DNA from: Pseudomonadota bacterium | GTDB taxonomy: Bacteria; Pseudomonadota; Gammaproteobacteria; Xanthomonadales; Rhodanobacteraceae | DNA length: 64,000 nt | Direction: 5' to 3' | Assembly: GCA_018240565.1 (NCBI GenBank) | Contig: JAFEFO010000033.1 | Location: 59,737 to 123,736, forward strand | Shown: piece after piece, positions 8,028 through 15,913 of the stretch | Layout: every line of letters starts with the position of its first letter | How positions within the stretch are numbered: position 1 is the stretch's first letter | The notes under the pieces: generated by a model | Database searches by the model: none | What the model saw: the letters and a program-made list of their open reading frames with translations, nothing else | What the model was told of the DNA's origin: nothing | Made by a program: the position numbers and the translations under genes

Positions 8028-8849
8028 TCACAGGCGTTCGTAGACCGCCAGCGTCGCCTTCGCACGGTTCAAAGTATAAAAATGGATTCCTGGCGCGCCA
8101 CCGGCGGCGAGCTTGCGGCACAGATCGGCAACCACATCGGCGCCGAATTCGCGGATCGATTCCACGTCGTCGCGGTACGCTTCCAGGCGCTTGCCGATCC
8201 AGCGCGGGATCTCCGCGCCGCACATGTCGGAGAATCGGCGCAGCTGCGCGTACTGCGAAATCGGCATGATGCCGGGAACGATCGGCACGTCCACGCCGCG
8301 TTTGCGCGCCTCGTCGACGAAGCGGAAATACGCATCGGCATTGAAAAAGTACTGCGTGATGGCGCCATTTGCGCCGGCCTGCACCTTGCGCACGAAGTTG
8401 TCCATGTCCGCCAGCGCGTCACCGGCCTGCGGATGCATTTCCGGATAGCAGGCCACTTCGATATGGAAGAAACCATCGAACTCGCGGCGGATGAATTCCA
8501 CCAGCTCGCTGGCGTAGCGGAAGTCGCCGTAGCTCGCCATGCCCGAGGGCAGGTCGCCGCGCAGCGCGACGATGCGCTTGCAGCCCATCGCCTTGTACTC
8601 GCCGAGCAGGCGCGCGATCTCCGCGCGCGTGCCGCCCATGCACGACAGGTGCGGCGCGGCGTCCAGGCCATGATGCGAGCGCAGGCGCTGTACCGTTTCC
8701 GGCGTGTAGCTCAAGGTCGATCCACCGGCGCCGAACGTGCAACTCACATACTCGGGCTGCAACGCCTTGAGCTTGGGCAGCGCCGCTTCCAGCGTCGCGC
8801 GCTGCTCGTCGGTCTTGGGCGGAAAGAATTCGAGGCTGATCGGAATCAT
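8028..8849 (-). CDS. metF: Methylenetetrahydrofolate reductase MetF
   Basis: A 273-residue TIM-barrel flavoprotein that reduces 5,10-methylene-THF to 5-methyl-THF for methionine synthesis. The N-terminus reads MIPISLEFFPPKTDEQ, with the catalytic-region FFPPK. YVSCTFGAGGS, LSCMGGTRAEI and PGIMPISQYAQL follow the family order. The length is at the short end for MetF, but no domain is missing. The start at 8849 is fixed by this N-terminus. A 28 bp palindrome 33-60 bases upstream is shared with ahcY and suggests co-regulation within the methyl cycle. Confidence 0.95.
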   Translation of the reverse strand: MIPISLEFFPPKTDEQRATLEAALPKLKALQPEYVSCTFGAGGSTLSYTPETVQRLRSHHGLDAAPHLSCMGGTRAEIARLLGEYKAMGCKRIVALRGDLPSGMASYGDFRYASELVEFIRREFDGFFHIEVACYPEMHPQAGDALADMDNFVRKVQAGANGAITQYFFNADAYFRFVDEARKRGVDVPIVPGIMPISQYAQLRRFSDMCGAEIPRWIGKRLEAYRDDVESIREFGADVVADLCRKLAAGGAPGIHFYTLNRAKATLAVYERL

Positions 8850-8881
8850 CGCGGCGACAGGTGCGGGACTGAATCGGCAGT

Positions 8882-8909
8882 ATATCTCTTTGTCGCGATG
8901 AAGCGATAT
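8882..8909 (-). promoter_or_regulatory. 28 bp palindromic operator of metF
   Basis: Arms ATATC and GATAT enclose a ten-base centre TGTCGCGATG that is identical to the centre of the ahcY palindrome at 14566-14593; 24 of 28 positions agree between the two. It sits immediately upstream of metF. A methyl-cycle regulator such as an ArsR-family SahR-type protein is a reasonable guess, but that regulator is not in the window. Confidence 0.6.
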
Positions 8910-8934
8910 CTGCGCAAGCGCAAGTCGCCCGCGT

Positions 8935-10518
8935 CTACGCGCCGCGCTGCAGGATGATGCCCATCTCCTCGACGTCGAGGTCGCGTTCGAGCTCGTGCAG
9001 CACTTCGTCTTCGATCAGCCCGGCGCGATGGATGCGCACGAGTTCCGCGCGGCCGGCGGCGATGCTGGCCAGCACGACGTCGAAGTGCGTGCGGATACCC
9101 GCCATGAACGTGTCCGCGTCCTTTGCGTAACGCTCGGTGATTTCCAGGCGTCGGCGATACTCCGCCAGCAGCTGCGGATGGATCAGGGTTCCGTCGGGCG
9201 CGTAGGCATTGGCCTCCACGGCCGCCGCCCGCGCGCGGGCAATCGCGAGTTCGGATTCGGCCAGGCTCATCGGTGCGGGCGGGTCCGCATCCGCCGGTGC
9301 GACCCGGCGGATCAGCCAACCCAGGCTCGCGCCCTGGACCATGACGGTGGCGAAGATCGCCGCGAACGCGGCGACCAGCATCAAGTCGCGGCCCGGCATG
9401 GCCGCCGGCAAGGTGAGCGCCACCGCGAGCGTGACGACGCCACGCATGCCGGCCCAGCTCAACACCGTCGCTTGCCGCGCGCCAAGCGGCCGCGCGCGCT
9501 TGAGCCCCGCGCGGCGCAGCAGGACAAGCAGGCCGTCACTGCCGAAGACCCAGACGAAGCGCGCCACCACGATCGTCAGCACGACACCGAGGATGGGGAT
9601 CGCCATCGTCGCCGTGACCGCGCCGATGCCGCTGACGCGATCGAGCACGCCGCGCAGCGAGAAGCCGATGAGGATGAAGACCAGCGCTTCCAGCACGAAC
9701 ACCATCGTGTGCCAGAACGAACTGCCGCGCAGCCGCGCCGGCGCCGGCAGGATCACATGCTGATACCAGCCGAGCACCAGTCCGGCGACGACGGTGGCGA
9801 TCACGCCGGATACGTGGATGGCCTCGCCGGCGATGTACGCGGCCCAGCACATGAACGTGGTGGCAAGGATGATCAGCGTCTGCTCGCGCAGGCGCTTGAC
9901 CACGAAGATCCATGCCGCGGAAATGGCGAGGCCGACGGCGATTCCGCCGAGCGCGAGGAAAACGAAGTTCGCGGCGGCCGCGCCGGCATCGAACATTCCG
10001 CTCATCGTCGCCACCACGGCGAAGCGGAACAGCACGAGCCCGGTCGCGTCGTTGAGCAGGCTTTCGCCTTCGATCAGCGCCGATAGCCGCCGCGGCAGTT
10101 TCACGCCATGCAGCACGGCGCGCGCCGACACCGCGTCGGGCGGCGAGACGATCGCACCGAGTGCAAAGCACGCCGCCCACGGCAAGCCCGGCACGAGCCA
10201 ATGCGTGACGACACCGACCGCGAAGGTTGTGAACACGACGGCGCCGACGGCCAGCGAAAGGATGCCCGGAAGATGCCGGCGAAAGCGTCCGAACGCAGTG
10301 AAATACGCGCCATCCATCAACAGCGGCGGCAGGAACAGCACCAGCGTCAGTCCCGGATCGAGCGCCAGCGGCGGCAGGTTCGGCACGAAGGCCAGCGCGC
10401 CGCCGCCGATGAGCAAGGCCGTCGCCGGCGGCAGGCCGATGCGCTGCGCGACCCAATGCAGGGCGACGATCACGGCGAGAAGCAGCAGGACGAGCTCGAA
10501 GGTTTCGACGGGCGGCAT
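8935..10518 (-). CDS. CPA1-family Na+/H+ antiporter with C-terminal cytoplasmic domain
   Basis: A 527-residue protein. About twelve transmembrane helices are followed by a charged cytoplasmic tail from about residue 420, containing ERYAKDADTFMAG and HELERDLDVEEMG. CPA1 hallmarks are present: IVSPPDAVSARAV, GESLLNDATGLVLF with the ND pair for ion exchange, and WAGMRGVVTLA. ATG at 10518 (MPPVETFEL) has an AGGA site seven bases upstream. The longer frame to 10743 lacks family sequence and is not used. It should exchange Na+ or K+ for protons across the inner membrane. Ion selectivity cannot be read from the sequence. Confidence 0.9.
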   Translation of the reverse strand: MPPVETFELVLLLLAVIVALHWVAQRIGLPPATALLIGGGALAFVPNLPPLALDPGLTLVLFLPPLLMDGAYFTAFGRFRRHLPGILSLAVGAVVFTTFAVGVVTHWLVPGLPWAACFALGAIVSPPDAVSARAVLHGVKLPRRLSALIEGESLLNDATGLVLFRFAVVATMSGMFDAGAAAANFVFLALGGIAVGLAISAAWIFVVKRLREQTLIILATTFMCWAAYIAGEAIHVSGVIATVVAGLVLGWYQHVILPAPARLRGSSFWHTMVFVLEALVFILIGFSLRGVLDRVSGIGAVTATMAIPILGVVLTIVVARFVWVFGSDGLLVLLRRAGLKRARPLGARQATVLSWAGMRGVVTLAVALTLPAAMPGRDLMLVAAFAAIFATVMVQGASLGWLIRRVAPADADPPAPMSLAESELAIARARAAAVEANAYAPDGTLIHPQLLAEYRRRLEITERYAKDADTFMAGIRTHFDVVLASIAAGRAELVRIHRAGLIEDEVLHELERDLDVEEMGIILQRGA

Positions 10519-10942
10519 CGGCATCCTGATATCACCATCGCGGGCGGGATTCAATGCGTGGGGGTGCAGGTTGCGTCGATAGCGTGCGAAGCTCAGACTC
10601 CGAATGAACATTCCCGCGCCGATGGAAGATATGCCGCTAACACTCGAACAACGCCTTGTCCGGTTCGATCCGGAACGCCACGGCGGTGAATTCATGGCCG
10701 TCGGTGATAACGTCGGCGTGGAAGCGCTGACGTGCCCGTTCAATCGCCACGACGATCAATCGAGTTTGACTCCATTGATTCCGTGTGCCGTGCCAATTGC
10801 AAAAGGCGCTCGATTGGCGATTGCGTCGAGGTAAGCAAGCATCCCACGCGCAGATTGGATGACAAACCGTTTGCCGAGGTGCTGCTGGTGTTGAACCAGA
10901 TAGTGCAGTTGGCGTGAGTATCAATTGATCAAAGGGGGAGCA
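10519..10942. other. 424 bp region without an intact gene
   Basis: Between the antiporter start and the next gene there are only short overlapping frames. One plus-strand frame (10583-10834) contains LEQRLVRFDPERHGGEFMA, which looks like the tail of a small antitoxin. The frame then shifts before a second short stretch ending at 10917. Base composition falls towards the right, into the AT-richer gene at 10943. I see no convincing promoter. Confidence 0.5.
10583..10834 (+). pseudogene. Possible remnant of a small antitoxin gene
   Basis: The frame opens after a TAG at 10580. It carries the conserved-looking segment LEQRLVRFDPERHGGEF, of the kind I associate with the C-terminal part of small toxin-antitoxin antitoxins. 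The downstream part (from about residue 45) looks like random translation. No DNA-binding N-terminal domain and no intact toxin follow; a +1-frame stretch to 10917 might be toxin debris. The identification rests on a short motif and could be wrong. Confidence 0.25.
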
Positions 10943-12100
10943 ATGGAAGAGATTTCTCTAAAGTGTTCAGCATGGAAAACAGGGCGTGTTCTGGAATTCA
11001 AATGGATTTCGGATCTAATTGCTTGGGCACAGGAGCAGTGCAGCTTTTGGAGTCTTCCGCCAGGGGTGAGAGTCAATTCCTATCAACAGATAGGCCAACA
11101 ACTAGACGAACAGATTCGGCAAATCGCTGCCATTGAGAGCCAAGCACAGGCCTACAAAGGAGCTGCCGATTCGAATGCCTCGCGCGACCCACTCCAACGT
11201 CTGACAAGCCTTTTCGCAAATATCGAAAGGGGGACTTTGCTTATATCCGATAGCGAAGGCGCCGATGTGATCAAGGAAGCGATTACAACGGCACCGGATA
11301 TCGCGGGTATTGTTCTTCTCTCGTACCGAAGCGATGCGGCTGAGAGACTAAATCCCATTGGATTGCCAACCGCACTGCTTGTGCAATTTGTGCGATTCAA
11401 CAATCCTACGATATACGCGGAAACGTCCAAGGTGGATCGTGGGGAGCTCGCGCGCCTTAAGAATTTTTACGAAGCAGATATCGCGAAGCTTCGAGAGCAC
11501 ACTGAAGGGCAAATTCAAGCGTCGAAGAACGCAGAAGCCGCTGAAACAAAAGCAATCAGTGATCGTGCGACGCAGTGGGAAAAGACACTCGAAGGTCGTG
11601 CCGCAGAGTGGGCGAAGCTGAAGGCTACATACGATACGGAACTTGGCTTGCGTGCACCAACGACATATTGGTCATCCAGGGCGAGACGCAGCTTTTGGCA
11701 GGCTGTCGCTTTCTCAGTCATATTCTTGCTCTGCGCGGGCGGGTTGCTGTGGGTATTTTTTGATATCGGAGCGTCGTACCTGAAAGAAATTAAAACGGAG
11801 TCGCCATTTATTTCCGCGATACCCGTTGCAATTCCAATCCTAGTCGGTGTCTGGGTACTCCGCGTTGTGGCTCGTCTGTTCTCCGAGAATTTGAAGATTC
11901 AACAAGATGCGCGGGAACGCGAAACGCTTGTAAAGACATTCCTAGCCCTGATGAGGGACGAAACGACAGGGAGAGCTGTCGTTACTGATGAAGATCGAAA
12001 GATCATCCTCCAAGCATTGTTTCGACAATCTGCCGTCACTTCTAGTGACGACTCCCCTCCGTTCAGCATTTTTGATTTCATCAAGGGTATTGGGAGATGA
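10943..12100 (+). CDS. Coiled-coil membrane protein, DUF6161-like
   Basis: A 385-residue protein with a strong ribosome site (AAGGGGGAG) before ATG 10943. Residues 1-185 are a soluble region with no motif I recognise. About 185-250 is a charged coiled coil (ADIAKLREHTEGQIQASKN and beyond). Two transmembrane helices follow at about 262-285 and 305-325. The C-terminal tail contains ETLVKTFLALMRDE and ILQALFRQS. This order and tail resemble DUF6161 as I remember it; a profile search is needed. GC content is clearly lower than both flanks and codon choice is relaxed, which suggests transfer. It lies beside brnTA and repeats. A defence or stress role is possible but unproven. Confidence 0.7.
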   Translation: MEEISLKCSAWKTGRVLEFKWISDLIAWAQEQCSFWSLPPGVRVNSYQQIGQQLDEQIRQIAAIESQAQAYKGAADSNASRDPLQRLTSLFANIERGTLLISDSEGADVIKEAITTAPDIAGIVLLSYRSDAAERLNPIGLPTALLVQFVRFNNPTIYAETSKVDRGELARLKNFYEADIAKLREHTEGQIQASKNAEAAETKAISDRATQWEKTLEGRAAEWAKLKATYDTELGLRAPTTYWSSRARRSFWQAVAFSVIFLLCAGGLLWVFFDIGASYLKEIKTESPFISAIPVAIPILVGVWVLRVVARLFSENLKIQQDARERETLVKTFLALMRDETTGRAVVTDEDRKIILQALFRQSAVTSSDDSPPFSIFDFIKGIGR

Positions 12101-12138
12101 TCTCGGGTACAGGCGAAACCGGTGTGGAGGCTGATAGA

Positions 12139-12196
12139 CCAAACAAAACGGGCGCCCTTCGGCGCCCGTTTCGTTTCCGGCGGTGATCAATCCGCC
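12139..12196. repeat. Direct repeat copy 1 with terminator hairpin, left of brnTA
   Basis: The 35 bases at 12144-12178 are identical to 12830-12864, and similarity continues on both sides. The core is a GGGCGCC/GGCGCCC hairpin with a CTTC-type loop followed by TTTCGTTT. It serves as terminator for the convergent genes at 10943-12100 and brnA. The two copies bracket brnTA. Confidence 0.8.
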
Positions 12197-12210
12197 AATC
12201 GGTAGCGAAC

Positions 12211-12516
12211 TTATTGCTTCACCGAACTCGACAACCGCGCAACCATGCGCGTCTGCCAGCCGGGGCCGGTGGCTTTCCAGCGTGCGACGACGGATACCGG
12301 GATGCGCAGCGAAATGGCGGTTTTCGCTTCGCCGACGACAGGGCGACCGCGTTTGCGTGCGATCAATTCGCCGATCTTGCGGTTCCACTTGACGGCGTGC
12401 GGGTCTTTGCGCGCTTCACGACGCACGCGTTCCCAATCGGTGCGATCTTCGCCGCGCTCGATCGCCGCCTGCATTTCCTCACTGGTCATCACGGTAATCT
12501 TTTTCGAGCCACGCAT
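12211..12516 (-). CDS. brnA: BrnA-type antitoxin
   Basis: A 101-residue protein whose start is MRGSKKITVMTSEEM. The C-terminal half carries KTAISLRIPVSVVARWKATG, which is the ribbon-helix-helix domain with which BrnA binds DNA. The N-terminal half binds and neutralises BrnT in the family. Its first 38 bases overlap the end of the toxin gene, so toxin precedes antitoxin, the usual BrnTA order. It should repress its own promoter at 12783-12811. Longer N-terminal starts (12546) lie in the toxin frame and are unlikely. Confidence 0.87.
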   Translation of the reverse strand: MRGSKKITVMTSEEMQAAIERGEDRTDWERVRREARKDPHAVKWNRKIGELIARKRGRPVVGEAKTAISLRIPVSVVARWKATGPGWQTRMVARLSSSVKQ

Positions 12517-12775
12517 AGTAGTTCTCCCGTTCTTTCCGCTTTGCATGGCGGAAGCTCACGATGCGGCAGCGTTCTTCGCCGGGAACAAACGCAACCGTCA
12601 GCACAGTCAATTCATCGAACACGTAGGCGAATGCTTGCTTCCGAGACTCGCCTTTACGCTCGCTGTCCACGATCAGGACGTAATCGCTTTCCAGCACGAA
12701 CTTTGCGCGTACGAAGTCCAGTCCGTGCTTGCGCAAGTTCGCGGAACGCTTGGCTTCGTCCCATTCGTAGATCAT
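12479..12775 (-). CDS. brnT: BrnT-type toxin (RelE fold ribonuclease)
   Basis: A 98-residue protein starting MIYEWDEAKRSANLRKHGLD, the signature N-terminus of BrnT. EERCRIVSFRHAKRKERENY follows near the C-terminus, with the conserved R and H residues of the RelE-like fold. BrnT cleaves RNA and blocks translation until bound by BrnA. The predicted -10 lies only seven bases before the ATG and no Shine-Dalgarno is visible, so the message may be leaderless. An ATG at 12811 would add twelve non-family residues and is rejected. The operon sits between two direct repeats. Confidence 0.9.
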   Translation of the reverse strand: MIYEWDEAKRSANLRKHGLDFVRAKFVLESDYVLIVDSERKGESRKQAFAYVFDELTVLTVAFVPGEERCRIVSFRHAKRKERENYYAWLEKDYRDDQ

Positions 12776-12782
12776 TGTGAGT

Positions 12783-12811
12783 AATGTATATACATATATA
12801 CGAAATATCAA
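12783..12811 (-). promoter_or_regulatory. brnTA promoter with internal palindromic operator
   Basis: On the minus strand TTGATA (12811-12806) and TACATT (12788-12783) are 17 bases apart. The spacer holds a 16 bp near-palindrome, GTATATA/TATATAC with a two-base centre, at 12786-12801. This is a natural operator for the ribbon-helix-helix protein BrnA. Confidence 0.6.
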
Positions 12812-12824
12812 GTCCTGCGTGACT

Positions 12825-12882
12825 CAAAGCAAAACGGGCGCCCTTCGGCGCCCGTTTCGTTTCCAGCAATGACCAATCCGCC
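12825..12882. repeat. Direct repeat copy 2 with terminator hairpin, right of brnTA
   Basis: Second copy of the 12139-12196 repeat, with a perfect 35-base core at 12830-12864. On the minus strand it lies downstream of ahcY and could terminate that transcript. Copy 1 would then be a duplicate created when brnTA arrived or by recombination. Confidence 0.8.
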
Positions 12883-12893
12883 CAGGAACCTGC

Positions 12894-13018
12894 GATTAAC
12901 CGTCGCGAGCGAAGGCAGATTGCGGGCCGCCGGAGCGCAGAAACCGGAGCATACTGTGACGTATGTGAGGATTTCGAGCACCGCCGACACGCGAGATGCC
13001 GAGCGCAGCAGGTTAATC
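12894..13018. repeat. 125 bp element with 8 bp terminal inverted repeats
   Basis: GATTAACC at 12894-12901 and GGTTAATC at 13011-13018 bound the stretch between the terminator and the ahcY stop. Inside is a smaller stem CATAC/GTATG at about 12950-12965. No coding frame is plausible. I have a recollection of similar intergenic sequences (GGAGCATAC, then GTATGTGAGGATT) in other proteobacteria, but cannot confirm it here. Confidence 0.45.
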
Positions 13019-13031
13019 GGAGGATTCCGTA

Positions 13032-14453
<1,422 letters not shown>

Positions 14454-14473
14454 TGGGATTTCTCCAGTTTTCA

Positions 14474-14552
14474 CCGGGCGCGGTTCACAAAGGGAACCCG
14501 AAAACCCGCCGAGCCTACTCGCGTCTCGCGTATGCAGCGCCCCTCGGCGGGG
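14474..14552 (-). promoter_or_regulatory. SAH riboswitch of ahcY
   Basis: The leader RNA carries the conserved strings of the SAH class: CCGAGGGGCGCUGC, then AGGCUCGG, then AACCGCGCCC. P1 pairs CCGCCGAG (14550-14543) with CTCGGCGG (14513-14506). The internal stem is CGCG/CGCG at 14520-14530. The pseudoknot-type helix pairs GGGCGC (14542-14537) with GCGCCC (14481-14476), which lies about ten bases before the GGAG ribosome site. Gene context (ahcY) is the classic one for this class, in which SAH binding turns expression on. Confidence 0.88.
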
Positions 14553-14565
14553 AGGGGCGCGGATT

Positions 14566-14593
14566 ATATCCTTTTGTCGCGATGAAAGGATAT
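14566..14593 (-). promoter_or_regulatory. 28 bp palindromic operator upstream of ahcY
   Basis: Nine-base arms ATATCCTTT and AAAGGATAT flank the centre TGTCGCGATG. The same centre and 24 of 28 positions occur upstream of metF (8882-8909). It lies between the end of the upstream membrane-protein gene and the riboswitch, where the ahcY promoter must be. Confidence 0.6.
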
Positions 14594-14599
14594 ACGAAC

Positions 14600-15256
14600 T
14601 CAGTCCCGCTCGAACTGTTCGATCTCATCGAGCGCTTGCCGGGCCTTGCGCAAGCTGCCGCCGGTGACGCTGTCTTCCATCGCCTTGGCCAATCGCGGCC
14701 GGCCCGGTTGCCGCGACCAGCGATGAAACCACCAGGTTCCCGCAAGGCCGGCGGTACCAATGCCAAGCCCGATCCAGACCATGCCGGGCGCATGCGCGTA
14801 CAGATTCACGCCGCTCAGGCCCGAAAGCACCATCAGGATCGGCACCCACAGAAACCACCACGGCAGCCCCGCGATCATGCCGCTGTAGATGTACGTCGTG
14901 CGCAGGTGGGCGAGTTGCTTCTGAATGTCGAGGATCGCCGCCGAATGGTCGATGCGCCGGATCTGCCCAAGCGTGATTCCGGCCAGGACGATCGTGGCGA
15001 TGCCATAGGCATGCACGACAATGCCGGCGAGGATTACCGGCAGCGCATCGGGTTGGCACGACCACAACAGGCCTGCCAGCACGACGAAGCAGACGCCGAA
15101 AAGGATCTGCAGCAGTTGTCCGACGAACAGCGGCCGCAAGCTGGAGTTCAGCTTGTTGAGTTTGCCGGATTTGTAGCGGTCGAAGTCCAGCGCGTATTGC
15201 CGTTCGAGGCGCCGGTCCAGCGCCTGCCAGGCGGATTTCATTTCATCGAGTTCCAT
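14600..15256 (-). CDS. Four-helix membrane protein co-transcribed with an ECF sigma factor
   Basis: A 218-residue protein. It has a cytoplasmic N-terminal segment of about 45 residues ([18 protein letters not shown]), then hydrophobic helices at about 46-68, 75-95, 122-142 and 150-170, and a basic tail. The start at 15256 has GGAG seven bases upstream; an ATG at 15268 is possible but poorly placed. It begins 15 bases after the sigma factor stop, so the two form an operon. A membrane protein next to an ECF sigma gene is often its anti-sigma or an accessory factor. No zinc-type anti-sigma motif is visible. I do not recognise the family. Confidence 0.8.
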   Translation of the reverse strand: MELDEMKSAWQALDRRLERQYALDFDRYKSGKLNKLNSSLRPLFVGQLLQILFGVCFVVLAGLLWSCQPDALPVILAGIVVHAYGIATIVLAGITLGQIRRIDHSAAILDIQKQLAHLRTTYIYSGMIAGLPWWFLWVPILMVLSGLSGVNLYAHAPGMVWIGLGIGTAGLAGTWWFHRWSRQPGRPRLAKAMEDSVTGGSLRKARQALDEIEQFERD

Positions 15257-15271
15257 GATCGTCTCCATAGT

Positions 15272-15793
15272 TCATTTCTCGCTCATGTCGTTGCGCAGGC
15301 GTTGTTTCAGGCGCCCGATCTTGGTGGCCACATTGGTTTCGCTGATGCCCAGGATTTCCGCGATGTCGCGCTGGCTGCGTTCGTCCAGATACAGGATCAG
15401 CAACGCGCGATCGAGCGGTTCCAGGCGCGCGATGCAGCGGTTCAGTTCGCGCAGGCGTGCATCGGTTTCCACGTCCGCATTCGTATCAGCGCCGTCGTGC
15501 ACGGTCATGTCCAGCGGTTCATGATGGCTGTCGTAGCGGCTGCGCTCGCGCAGGTGCGAGATCGCCACGTTCAGTGCGACGCGGTACATCCAGGTCGAAA
15601 ACGCACGCGTGCCGTCGTATTTCGGAAACGCGCGCCATAGCTGCACGGCGATTTCCTGCGCCAGGTCCTCGCGATCCTGCGCGCCGCGCGCATAGCTGTT
15701 CGCCACCTTGAACACGATGCCGCGGTGGCGTTCGAGCAATTCGCGGAATTGGCCGTCAATGCTTGCCGCCGCCATGGGAAGAGTCTGCTCCAT
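15272..15793 (-). CDS. ECF RNA polymerase sigma factor
   Basis: A 173-residue sigma-70 family protein. Region 2 is at about 20-85, with DREDLAQEIAVQLWRAF and FSTWMYRVALN. Region 4 is at about 120-170, with LLILYLDERSQRDIAEILG and ETNVATKIGRLKQRL. Regions 1 and 3 are absent, as expected for group 4 (ECF) factors. The membrane protein gene follows directly and may control it. The start at 15793 has no strong ribosome site, and ATG 15775 is an alternative. Its target promoters are not identifiable from this window. Confidence 0.9.
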   Translation of the reverse strand: MEQTLPMAAASIDGQFRELLERHRGIVFKVANSYARGAQDREDLAQEIAVQLWRAFPKYDGTRAFSTWMYRVALNVAISHLRERSRYDSHHEPLDMTVHDGADTNADVETDARLRELNRCIARLEPLDRALLILYLDERSQRDIAEILGISETNVATKIGRLKQRLRNDMSEK

Positions 15794-15852
15794 TTCATGA
15801 GTCCCGTGTGTGCCTCGGAACCGTGATTCGCGCGGGAGCGGGAAATATCACA

Positions 15853-15881
15853 CAAAAAGAAAGCGGCCCGAAGGCCGCTTT
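15853..15881 (-). terminator. Intrinsic terminator of the receptor/dgc operon
   Basis: On the minus strand AAAGCGGCC and GGCCGCTTT form a 9 bp stem with a four-base loop, followed by CTTTTTG. It separates the TonB-dependent receptor gene from the sigma factor gene on the same strand. Confidence 0.85.
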
Positions 15882-15913
15882 GGGTCACGAATTGCCGTAG
15901 CGTCGCAAGATTT

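Noticed and set aside
10637..10924. Minus-strand 95-codon frame in the 10.5-10.9 kb gap
   Set aside because: No ribosome site, no recognisable domain, and codon use unlike either neighbour.
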